NCBI GenBank assembly: GCA_948099385.1
Contig: CANUEZ040000105.1
Location: 4,025,001-4,089,000 of the forward strand
Reading direction: 5' to 3'
Source of the DNA: Fasciola hepatica
Lineage: Eukaryota > Platyhelminthes > Trematoda > Plagiorchiida > Fasciolidae
Length of the DNA stretch: 64,000 nucleotides
Position numbers and translations under genes: made by a program. The notes beneath the pieces were generated by a model. That model was not told where the DNA came from. It worked only from the letters and a program-made list of their open reading frames with translations, and made no database searches. Positions 55,744 to 64,000 of this stretch are shown piece after piece (positions within the stretch are counted from its first letter, which is position 1; each line of letters starts with the position of its first letter).

Positions 55744-56111
55744 TGTAAGTCAATCCTCGCAAATCGGGCAAAGCATAGCCAGTTCAAGCAAGTCCAAAGA
55801 CCAGAACAAGTTTGATTCGTAGCTTTTACGGTACTAATTTGAAATTCAAAGAAGGTACAAATATATGCAGACCTCAAGTATCCGGCCAAATAGACTGAAT
55901 AGTAAAACCCGAAAGTTCAAAGCCCGGTGGCTCAAGCACATCACTCAGAAACGGCTCAAGGCCAAATTCAAGTGTCTCATATGGATAAACAAACGGACAA
56001 AAGTGTGGTGTATGGATGAGCTTTTCAAATTGATGTCAACTACAGTCAAATTCACAGAGCACGTAGAATGCTTGGAAAGATTTCCAGTATTTGTTCTTTA
56101 CGTGCGGTACA
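55744..56111 (-). repeat. Diverged BEL solo LTR
   Basis: Reverse-strand relative of the 359-bp BEL LTRs (here about 368 bp), from TGTAAGTC at 55744 to GGTACA at 56111. It is clearly alignable over the whole length: GATTCGTAGCTTTTACGGTA, ACAAATATATGCAGACCTCA and GGCTCAAGCACATCACTCAG have direct partners. The antisense frame is still open (55865-56146 plus). No internal sequence and no obvious target duplication. It is much older than the tandem. Confidence 0.85.
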
Positions 56112-56310
56112 CAAATGCTAGTGGCTCAGGAAGTAAGTTGGGGTAAATAATAACTAAAACCAATGGATCAGTGATGGTAGCCATCAAGGGACATGACCGA
56201 AAAGGACTAGTGTACCGTGAAACTTGCCGGCCACACCACCTACAGACAGGACAGAATTGGTTATAGGCTGGGTGGAGGGCAGTATCTCTTTTGGGAGCCC
56301 ATTATAGTCA

Positions 56311-56790
56311 GTGGGAGTTTCCATTTGGACGTATAACACCCACCGTGCCGGCCGCCACATGTTGTTTTGCCCAGGCCAATGGCCGGTGGTTATAGTTGGT
56401 GTCTATAGAGCACCGCAAGCAGATGGGTTAGATGACTCTGAACGATTCCAACTTCTACATATGGTGTTTAGTAGGTCACCACGTTTTATCGTGTTGGGTG
56501 ACATGAACGTCCCAGAGGTAAATTGGGACGAATAGTGCGCCCCAAGGGGAACCACCGGAAATGCTCTGGTGATGTGGCTTCACAACTGCGCCTGCTCACA
56601 ACAAGTAAGAGAAACAAAGCACTTCCGTGACGGGCAACTTTCATCTACACTGGATCTGCTGGTAACCGGGTATCGATCCGACGTCACCTTTTCGTTGATG
56701 GAAGAACCACTGAGGAAGAGCGATCAAGCAGTCTTGCTTGCGATGTTCAGTGTGAGACACAACAAACAAAGATCTAGGTTGGTCTAGAAC
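56311..56790 (+). pseudogene. LINE copy 3 endonuclease
   Basis: Reads PVVIVGVYRAPQADGLDDSE, RFIVLGDMNVPEVNWDE, one TAG, then VMWLHNCACSQQV, LSSTLDLLVTGYRSDV and RKSDQAVL. These are the YRAP, GDxNxPxxxW and (here SDQ for SDH) segments of the CR1 endonuclease. The catalytic SDH histidine is replaced by Q. The N-terminal third is missing, near the solo LTR. Confidence 0.8.
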
Positions 56791-57112
56791 TACGCTGGGG
56801 TGAATAATGATCAATTGAGGGCAAGTTCAAGAAGCATATATTGACACTCAGAAGTCCCAGAGCCATCTGGGGAGGATAGACGAAGGTCAATGAAAGCCGT
56901 GCAGCCCAGCTTGACAGACAAATTTGCTCCGTTAAAACAACAAAGAAGTAGGACCCGGCCGCCTTGGTGGAAGCCAAAGATCGCAAGAGCAATACCCGTT
57001 TGTAGAAGACTGTGGGCTAGCCAAAAACCTCACAGCAAGCACCACGCATGGGCCGCTCACAATACAGCCAGGAACGAAGCGCGAGCCCAGAAACAAGAAG
57101 CAAAGTACGGGT

Positions 57113-58770
57113 ATGAGAAGAAAATGGCCAACAGTGTGGGGGCAGAACCAAGGACGTTCTTCGCCCATGTGCAGTCCAAGTGAGAACGTAGGTGCTTTGG
57201 ACGTGTCCGACGGAAGCTTTGCTCTCGATGATAAAAACAAGGCAGAAACCTTACTTGCTTTCTTTAAGGGCTTGTATCGTCAGGACCATAAGTCTTATGC
57301 GGCGAGATTGGACATGGGGAGTACGCCAGCGCTTCAGGAGCTTATTGTAAGTGGAGACGAGGAGCGCCACGAACTCAGACCATTTTGCAAGCACAAAGCA
57401 GCCGGACCGGACACAACGCATCCAGTGATTGCTCGGCTTTTTTCCCGTATCTTATCAGGGGCCATTACCCAGCGGTACAAAATGTTTCTTGAGGAGGGCG
57501 AAGTGCCGGGGTGTTGGCATAAGGCCATCATCGCAGCAACGCATGTGACAGGATCCAGGAAGAAGGCGGAGAGCTATAGGCCGGTCGGCCTGACATCAGT
57601 ATTGTGCGAGTGCTTGGAGTTTACGGTCAGAAGTCACTTGTGTCTGCATCCGGTTAGGAGTGACCTACCGCCATACGCGCCACATGGGTTTGTCGAAAAG
57701 ATCGTGTCTTACAAACTTCTGATGTTCTTAGACGAGACCAGAAGGCGAATAGACGAAGGTACGACAGCGGAGGTTTATTATTTGGGTTTCAGTAAGGCTT
57801 CCGACTCTGTGGGTCATCGCCTGCTGGCTTATAGAATGCAAACCTTTGAGATAATCGGGAAGATAAGTGACTGGGTAGTACAGTTTACAAGGAATCATAG
57901 CCTCTGTGTCAGGGTGGGCGATTGCCTATGGAGGCCGGAGAGGTCCCCAGTGGTGTGCCAAAGGGTTCATTACTGGGGCCTTTTGCTCTTTCTGCTGTAT
58001 ACGGGTGAGCTAGCTGAAGAATTGAGCAACCGCTGTCCCATCTTTGCAGATGATGTGAAGATATCTGGCGCCGATTTAGCGCGGGGCACAAATGAGGTGC
58101 TCATATGGACAGAAAGTTGGGATTCACCGTTGAGTCTCGCCAAATACCAAACCCTGACCACCAGCATTGAAGAAAGGAACTGCAATCGGTTGCAAAATGT
58201 GTCGGAGGTATAAGACTTAGGTGTGACTGTCGCACAGGACCTCAAGAGCTGCAAATATGTCCTCGAGGGTGGTAACCACGGTAAGCGATACTGTCACGCG
58301 CAGAAAACAAAAGTCTCCATCCTGTTTTACAAGGTTTCGGTGAGACCCCTTCTGGTGCATTGTGTGTGGGCATGGACTCTCTATTATCGTAAGGATGAGG
58401 AGTGCTTGGAGGGGGTGCAGCGACTTGCAACTGGAATGATCATCGGTCAGAGGGGGATGCCCTACGCCCAGGGTCTAACGGATCTTAATCTTTTCTCTTC
58501 AGAGCGGCATAGAGTCCAAGGTGACCTAATAGAAACGTTCAAGATCATAGGGGGACTTTGGGGTATGGACTTGGATGATTTGTTCTTTTCTGCCCTTGAA
58601 TACAGCACCAGGGGACAGTCTTGAGCTAACAGAAGGCATACTTAAAGTTGGACATACGGGACAAATGTTTTACAAATACGGTTGTGCCTATGTGGAATAG
58701 ACTGTCAGAAGATGCTGTTGGATGCACCGGCGTACTGAAGCTCAAGAAGGTCCTAGATTCACGGTAAAAC
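57113..58770 (+). pseudogene. LINE copy 3 reverse transcriptase
   Basis: A 366-codon open frame (57113-58213) with most RT blocks: KHKAAGPDTTHPVIARLF, VPGCWHKAIIAATHVTG, SYRPVGLTSVLCECLEF, HGFVEKIVSYKLLMFLDETR, EVYYLGFSKASDSVGH (motif A with Y-L-G-F for the usual L-D-F, so the first catalytic Asp is lost), then FADDVKISGAD (FADD at about 58044). A frame change near 58200 leads to 58223-58624: VSVRPLLVHCVWAW, GVQRLATGMI and LNLFSSERHRVQGDLIETFK. Loss of the motif A aspartate alone would inactivate it. Confidence 0.88.
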
Positions 58771-58861
58771 ACAGCATCCCCACAGCTAGTTGCGCAAACG
58801 AGGGGTAAGCTAATGAGCCCCTTGTGTTTTCGTCAGTGAATTCATGTATCTGGAGGTGATG

Positions 58862-58990
58862 CTGCCTCGCAAGTTCTGCCTTTCAGACAAGGCAATCAAC
58901 GCGCAGTGTTGGGAGCAAAGGAGACTTGCCGACCGTGCAACAATCTGGAAGCATGGTTGGTCTCGGCCACTTTTGTCCTGTGCAAACTGA
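58862..58990 (+). repeat. Short repeat D, copy 2
   Basis: Second copy of the 135-base repeat, placed about 90 bases after the end of LINE copy 3. Open phase: PRKFCLSDKAINAQCWEQRR, then ADRATIW, ending at a stop. Confidence 0.6.
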
Positions 58991-60029
58991 GTTGCAGATA
59001 GCTCTGGATGCTGCTTTGCTAATTAGCAAGACGTCCAGCGCTGCAAGAAGGGCTATAACTTGGGGTCGTTTTTCGAAAATCCCGGTCCCAGTGGGTCAGG
59101 CTTAAACTCTGTTTAGTGGCCCAACCACCAAAATCCCAAACCCAGCTAGGGCTTATTGGCAGCTCTCGAAGTCTAATAACAACACATGGGAACTAATCTC
59201 AGAACTCGTATCTGAGAATGCCTTCCTGATCTGCTCAAACAGGCAAGCTTGTGAAGAAAGACCTTCGAGCAAGTCAGAGGGGTCTCAAAGGGCAAACCTC
59301 TTGTCCGCTCAGAAGGAAGCAGGACAAAAGTAGCCAGTCTAGTAATGGGAAATTCCCAGGAATAAAGGCTACTCCAGGCTCCCTCGCTTCTCCATGTTGT
59401 CCTAACCGGACTGGGGGACAAACCAAAGCCCAAGTCCGCAGCTGAACCCGCTAGACTGGCGTTCCTCGATGCCTCCTCGGACGTCTATTTTCCCCACTTT
59501 TTGCTGCTGATGCACCAACCAAACCTCTGACTTTCAGTACTCCAAATGCAGATCTTATGAAATCCAATCCGACAACGGTCATCGACACAACGGCGGCTAC
59601 TAAAAATGCCCCAGGCAACCAGGCGGGCGGGGAAGAAAGCCCAGCTACTCTCAACCCCGCCATCAGGATACGTAAGCTTCCGAGATTCAAGTGAAACGAA
59701 GTAGGACTACTGGGTTATCCATATGCATCTCCCGGTGTTAGTAACTCCGCAGTTCCACTACCCCTGAGCCAATATGGCCTTAGCGGGAACCACAGGCGCA
59801 TTTCTCCTCCTCTTATACCTTACAACCACCCCATGCTTCATCTTCATTTCCTGTTCCTTTTCGCTCGTCCGCAACGCAGACCTGTCCTCCGGAAACGACC
59901 ACGAAATAGGTGGCCTCAAAAAGAGCGAAGCCTCTGCAAAAGGCTCCGCGGACGAGTGCAAACAAGAAACAGCAGCTTAAGGACCCCCAATCTGCTCCTA
60001 TCCTCCCCCCAACCGTACGATCTGGAGCA
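58991..60029. other. Mostly unassigned, with a possible ORF1-like stretch
   Basis: The plus-strand frame from about 59457 to 59693 is open, Ser/Thr/Pro/Asn-rich (KPLTFSTPNADLMKSNPTTV), and might be a low-complexity linker of a LINE ORF1. Nothing else was recognised. Confidence 0.3.
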
Positions 60030-60790
60030 ACGACACCACAAAATTGCAGTCAGCGATGGACCACGCCAAGCAATGGTCTGCCGACTGGAGCCCACCAGTT
60101 AATGACGACAAATATGTGAGCATGTCATTTGGTAGCTCCCCGGCTCAGCTCTCCTGGACGAGTAATGCTGCATCAATTCGGGGCTTGGAACGGCATAAGG
60201 CCTGGGGCTTCTGGCTTAACAAGCGGGTCTCTTTCTCGCGCCACCATCAATTAGACAACAGGTCTGTCTTTCGCATTCTCAACACGGTAAGGAGAAACTT
60301 TTCATGTATTATGAAAGAAGACTTTCAAATGACTTATGGGACTCACATCCGGCCTCTTCTAGAATAGGGCAGTCAGATTGTACTATGTGGCCTGATCAAG
60401 AACCGAGACAACTGAGAAAGTGTACAAAGGAAAGCCGCGAAACTAGTTCGCGGGTTTTCGCTCACCCGTTATCCTCAAAGGCTGACCGACCTAAAACTGT
60501 ACCCTTTAGAAACTCGCAGAGTTAGAGGGTCTCTGTTCCTAATGTACAAAGTTTTTACTAGAGGGCCCGAAGATCGATTTTTCACGAGCTCGAGCCAAGA
60601 CGCTCTCAGAGGGCACGCTAAGAAAGTAATCAAACCTCGCCCTCACACAAATTTCGGTAAGAAAGTTTTTATCCAAAGAAAAGCCTAGCTTTGGAATAAC
60701 TTACCGCGGGAGGTTATCGACGCCCCGAGCAAACAGACTTTTAGGAGGCAGTTGGACAGGTTCTTACGTCTAACATTTTCTCCTCGAATT
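60030..60790 (+). pseudogene. LINE copy 4, RT C-terminal fragment
   Basis: 5'-truncated LINE piece. The frame at 60044-60367 (MQSAMDHAKQWSADWSPPVN, DDKYVSMSFGSS, RGLERHKAWGFWLN, FRILNTVRRNFSCIMKEDFQ, YGTHIRPLLE) gives the RT thumb and following region. After a frameshift: LTDLKLYPLETRRVRGSLFL, MYKVFT and NNLPREVIDAPSKQTFRRQL, the usual C-terminus. It is the normal 5'-truncated form for a LINE. Confidence 0.8.
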
Positions 60791-61239
60791 GTTTTACTTT
60801 TCAACTACATTTGTGATTCTCCCTCAACCGGCCTATCTTTCCGTGCCCTGCACTTCCCCCTGAAGACATATTTATAAGCAAAGGTTTAAAAAAACAAATG
60901 ACGAAACACCAAAACTTGCCCTTGCATTTCCGTCTAATTTATACATAGATTTCCCGCCTTTGCAGGGCTTTTTATTGAATGCGTCTATGATTGCTTCTGA
61001 GCACGATATTCGTGTATCCTAAATGGCCACTCTAGACCTCTGCCTGTGCTACCACCCGTGACATACCTCCTGATAGTTGTCCCCTGTTTTCCAGCTCTCT
61101 GTATTTTAGCGGAACGACCAGTACGGACAAGAAGATACCTCAAGGACCGGGAAAACCTGGGCTCCAGCCTCGAACCCATGTATTACTTCAAGACCTCAAG
61201 AAGCAATGGGACCACTGAAGACCCATGATAGTGCAGCGG
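60791..61239. other. Unassigned spacer
   Basis: No motif recognised; possibly the 3' tail of LINE copy 4. Confidence 0.35.
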
Positions 61240-62090
61240 CAGTAGACAACCAAAGCAAAGCAGATGCTCTTTGCGGGTATTCAGTAGTCTGCCCAGAATA
61301 GATAACGGAGTGCAGATAAGTTTTGAAGGGGCGACTATCCCAACAGGCGTGACAGACCTGAATCTTACGGTGGAAGTCGTACGTAAATACTTAGAAGAGT
61401 CGGGTATCCGTAAGTCTGCCGGGCCAGATAATATCCACCTCGCTATTAATAAGCCGTTGTCTGATATCCTATCCCCTTCAGTATATAAGGCATACACTGC
61501 CACCCTGGACCATGGAAGGTAGCCACTGGACTGGAAAAATGCAGCAGTGATAGCTATGTATAAAGAGCGGCCAGCTCTGAAATGGGAAACTGCAGACCTG
61601 CTAGCCTAACCTGCATCCAATGCAAAGTGGCAGAGAAGGTCACCCGGGTGCACGCCTGGGAGTGCCTACTGGAGAATTCTATGATTTGCCCAGCTCAGAA
61701 GGGATTTCTAAAAGAGGTCGTGCTTGACCAACCTCTTGAGCTTCTTAGACGAAGTCACTCGAAGAGTGGATGAAGGTAAACAGGTAGAAGTATGTTTTCT
61801 GGAGTTGAACAAGGTATTTGACTCGGTAAACCGTTGGCTTCTACTAGTCAAGATAGGGCCACTCGGTATAAATGGGTAGATTCAGGAATGGTCAAGGGGC
61901 TTACTTACCAGTAGAATGTTCTATGTGAGAGTAAGTGAAGACAAATCTAAACCGGAGAACGCAGCCAGTGGAGTGCAGCAGGCTCCTGTACTGAGCCCAC
62001 CTTCTTTCAACTGTTTAATAAGGACTTAGCCCCAGTCCTAAAGTCACTGTAAAACACGTTCGAGCAATGCGTAGCCAAATTCGCAACGAA
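61240..62090 (+). pseudogene. LINE copy 5, RT fragment
   Basis: Related to copy 2. 61271-61522: GVTDLNLTVEVVRKYLEESG, KSAGPDNIHLAINKPLSDIL. 61582-61773: NCRPASLTCIQCKVAEKVTR, then AQKGFL and, after a frame change, RVDEGKQVEVCFLELNKVFD (motif A with E for D). It breaks off before the FADD motif. Confidence 0.8.
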
Positions 62091-62091
62091 T

Positions 62092-62335
62092 CTCGAAACC
62101 AGAAGACGATTATCCGTGAAATTCTACGATACTACATTATTGAATGAACTATGATACGAAACAGATACAAACCTCAATTATGCGATCAAAAGGACTCAAA
62201 AACGGGGACCAAATTGCAGCGTGCGAGAGAGGAGCACGTGCGCACGCAGATCCAGAACAATGATATGATAAAGCAGCGCGATGGACGCGAACAAACAAAC
62301 GTTGGTTCATAAAAACAAGCAGTGCATGAAACAAG
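62092..62335 (-). repeat. BEL LTR-like remnant
   Basis: Plus-strand TTCTACGATACTACATTATT, GATACAAACCTCAATTATGC and GATCAAAAGGACT show a weak, ordered match to the reverse complement of the BEL LTR (TTTCTACGGTACTAAATTGA, GTACGAACCTCAAGTATGCG). An older relative or degraded solo LTR is the best guess. Confidence 0.4.
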
Positions 62336-62757
62336 TCAATAGTGTAAATAGGTGAGTGATGTTAAGGAAAACATGGAACTGCAGTGTATTAGGGGGATTT
62401 TCCAAGACCGGCCGTTACACCGCCCACCAAAATCCTCCCGAATCTTGGCAGAGTCGAAGGGTTGGAGTGAGGGTACTGATTCTCCCTACTTACCTAGACC
62501 CTGCTGTCAGCTCGCGTACCTATTGCTATAATCCACGGGAATAGCTCATTCGAACCTCGACAAAATAAACCAAAGATTAGGAACGTGCTACTTTGCAAAG
62601 CCGCTGTCCTGTCCACCCGAAGACGGTCAACATCCGATGGAGGAGCAGTCCTGTGGTTCGCCTTGTGTCGGTCACCTCACCGCGGTTAGCCTCTTGGGTA
62701 TGGCGGCGTTGGAAATCCACAACTGTCTATAATTCCGTTCTCAGAAATCGACTACTT
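62336..62757. other. Unassigned sequence
   Basis: Short open frames only, and no motif recognised. Confidence 0.35.
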
Positions 62758-62785
62758 GCTAAGTAGTGTATACACTCGCCACACT
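62758..62785. repeat. 28-bp direct repeat, left
   Basis: Starts GCTAAGTAGTGTATACACTC. It matches 63105-63132 with two differences. The 319 bases between the copies have no recognised content. Confidence 0.75.
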
Positions 62786-63104
62786 CTTCCCCCCTTGACA
62801 AACTATAAACCATCCATGTTCTGTGGGTCCTCTCCAGATCCTCCTCTACTCTGTATTTCCTTTCTCCAGTCTGCTCCGTGGGGTTTTCCTCGTGAGGCCG
62901 AACACTCTCCGTGGTGTGCTTTGTTGAGGGTGGTCATGCCAACGTTGTGGCTCACAGCGGTGCACACGCCGTTCTTCGTAGGCGAGCCCTATTTTATAGA
63001 GTGGGTGGTAGGCTTCCAAGATTGAATACAGCCCTCTCCACCTAGTAAGCAGCTTCCGTGATCCAGGGCCACTAATGAGTCCCACGAAGAGCTGCTTGTA
63101 TTTT

Positions 63105-63132
63105 GCTAAGTAGTGTGTACACTCACCACACT
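63105..63132. repeat. 28-bp direct repeat, right
   Basis: Starts GCTAAGTAGTGTGTACACTC. The sequence on either side differs from that around the left copy, so the two mark the ends of a 375-bp segment rather than being part of a tandem array. Confidence 0.75.
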
Positions 63133-63297
63133 AGAACGATTTAGTCAGTTTTCTTCTCACGATCGCACCTGATCCGTTGGCCACACCGAAGCGATATTAC
63201 TCTGCATCGTCCATGAGCACGGCTGATTGTTGGCGAGCCTGGAGGAGAACACAGGCGCCGTCCTCTGGGGAGCCTTTGTGCCTCGGTCGAGTATATT

Positions 63298-63329
63298 TGT
63301 GTGAGTGTGTGTGTGCTTGTGTGTGTATT
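63298..63329. repeat. Imperfect (GT)n microsatellite
   Basis: GT-rich run with a few interruptions. Confidence 0.8.
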
Positions 63330-63390
63330 AGTTGGGGTCACACTCTGGTAGACCGGCAAACAGTAACAACCATAACTTGCGGGAGATAAT

Positions 63391-64000
63391 AATAATATAA
63401 TAATATTGGTATATTTCTCGGCCATGGTCGAGAGGCACGCGCTAACGCATGATCATGGTGTAACACGTTACTCAATAAGATGAAATATTCACAAAATTCT
63501 CAGTATGAAATTCGAGAGTATCAGAGATGGAAAAACATAGACAGCAACAGTTTGAATGGATCATTCTGATAATGGTTTGCGCGGCAGTTTTGAACCAGTT
63601 TCGAATCCGGGCTATGCGGTGGTGCGCGGTGAAGATGTCGAAGAAATCGTTTACGCAGTGCTAAGGAAGCATTATGAACAAGAATGATGCAAGCCAAGGA
63701 AACCGGAGGCCAACTAAGGTTCTGCAGATGGAGTAAATTTTTAACAAGAAGCAAAAGGGGGGAAAATCGACGCATGCGAAGAGGATAGCGATCCATGAAG
63801 ACAATACAGACCCTGAATGACGGATTTACCGGAGTTCGAAAAACGGAATGAGTTTTGAATCAAGGGGACATGAGGCCAATTTCGTGAAAGTGAACTGGTG
63901 GATGTGGAAGAAACAGCAGTCTATAAAAAGGTGAGTTTAGATTCAAGACCAATAACATGTACTATTCAGAAATAAGAAGGCGCAACTGGAGGGTTCTCGA
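63391..64000 (-). repeat. Non-coding repeat R1, copy C (cut by window end)
   Basis: Minus-strand copy of the R1 3' end. Plus-strand GGTATATTTCTCGGCCATGG and GAGGCACG pair with GGTATATTTCTTGACCGTTG at 26739, followed by the same AATATTCACAA and CGAATCCG-type blocks. More diverged than A and B. It starts at an AAT/ATA-rich tail (63387-63410). Confidence 0.55.

Larger units (their letters stand above)
54442..58780 (+). mobile_element. CR1-like LINE, copy 3, with a solo LTR inserted
   Basis: Plus-strand LINE with ORF1 at about 54442-55150, endonuclease at about 56300-56790, RT at 57113-58213 and C-terminal block at 58223-58770. A diverged BEL solo LTR (55744-56111) lies between ORF1 and the endonuclease. 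RT is the closest to copies 1 and 2 (shared RPVGLTSVLC and DEGTTAEVYYLGFSKASDS patterns). The 5' and 3' limits are estimates. Confidence 0.82.

Noticed and set aside
1..64000. Bacterial-type features (operons, CRISPR, IS elements) and rRNA or tRNA genes
   Set aside because: The element content is eukaryotic, no CRISPR-like array was seen, and no tRNA or rRNA could be recognised by eye. A tRNA scan would be needed to exclude single tRNAs.

Overview
The window looks like a repeat-dense, intergenic or intronic stretch of a metazoan nuclear genome, most likely a parasitic flatworm (tapeworm or fluke). This rests on the mix of elements: Ty3/gypsy elements whose Gag carries the CHCC (not CCHC) finger of the CsRn1 clade, Penelope-like elements with a GIY-YIG endonuclease, RTE- and CR1-like LINEs, and BEL/Pao elements. 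No host gene, rRNA, tRNA, operon or CRISPR array could be supported. Almost every recognisable protein is a transposable-element protein, and most are broken.

Left part (1-11.9 kb): about 5.6 kb of unassigned sequence, including a C/T-rich block, then two decayed CR1-like LINEs on the plus strand (5.6-8.6 and 9.2-11.65 kb).

11.9-16 kb: a split Penelope-like fragment on the plus strand (RT at 11.9-12.9 kb, GIY-YIG at 14.24-14.55 kb) and a decayed pogo/Tigger-like transposase on the minus strand (about 15-15.4 kb).

16-26.5 kb: a three-layer nest. An RTE-like LINE on the plus strand (endonuclease at 15.96-16.45 kb, RT at 24.8-25.6 kb) is split by a minus-strand Penelope-like element (16631-24574). 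That element is itself split by a minus-strand CsRn1-type gypsy element (17422-22590). The gypsy LTRs differ at one position, the target duplication is TTAT, and gag-pol is broken by only three in-frame TGA codons.

26.7-36.7 kb: a long non-coding repeat (here called R1, minus strand) is interrupted by a BEL/Pao tandem of the form LTR-internal-LTR-internal-LTR. A 5-bp duplication (GCTGG) flanks the outermost LTRs. Both internal regions carry the same intact 843-codon ORF: Gag, zinc knuckles and aspartic protease joined in frame to an RNase H piece, with the reverse transcriptase and integrase absent. This is the most unusual object in the window.

38.5-45 kb: a decayed minus-strand CR1-like LINE and a decayed minus-strand CsRn1-type gypsy, then unassigned sequence. 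45.3-50.1 kb: the best-preserved LINE, with ORF1 and an endonuclease/RT ORF2, damaged by one stop, a C11-tract frameshift and one frameshift in RT. 50.3-53.3 kb: TA microsatellites and a second R1 copy on the plus strand.

53.3-64 kb: small Penelope fragments, three more CR1-like LINE pieces, one diverged solo BEL LTR sitting inside a LINE, a second LTR-like remnant, and a third R1 copy cut by the window end.

Nothing here works together as a pathway. The interpretable story is insertion order: old LINEs and R1, then Penelope, then very recent gypsy and BEL insertions.
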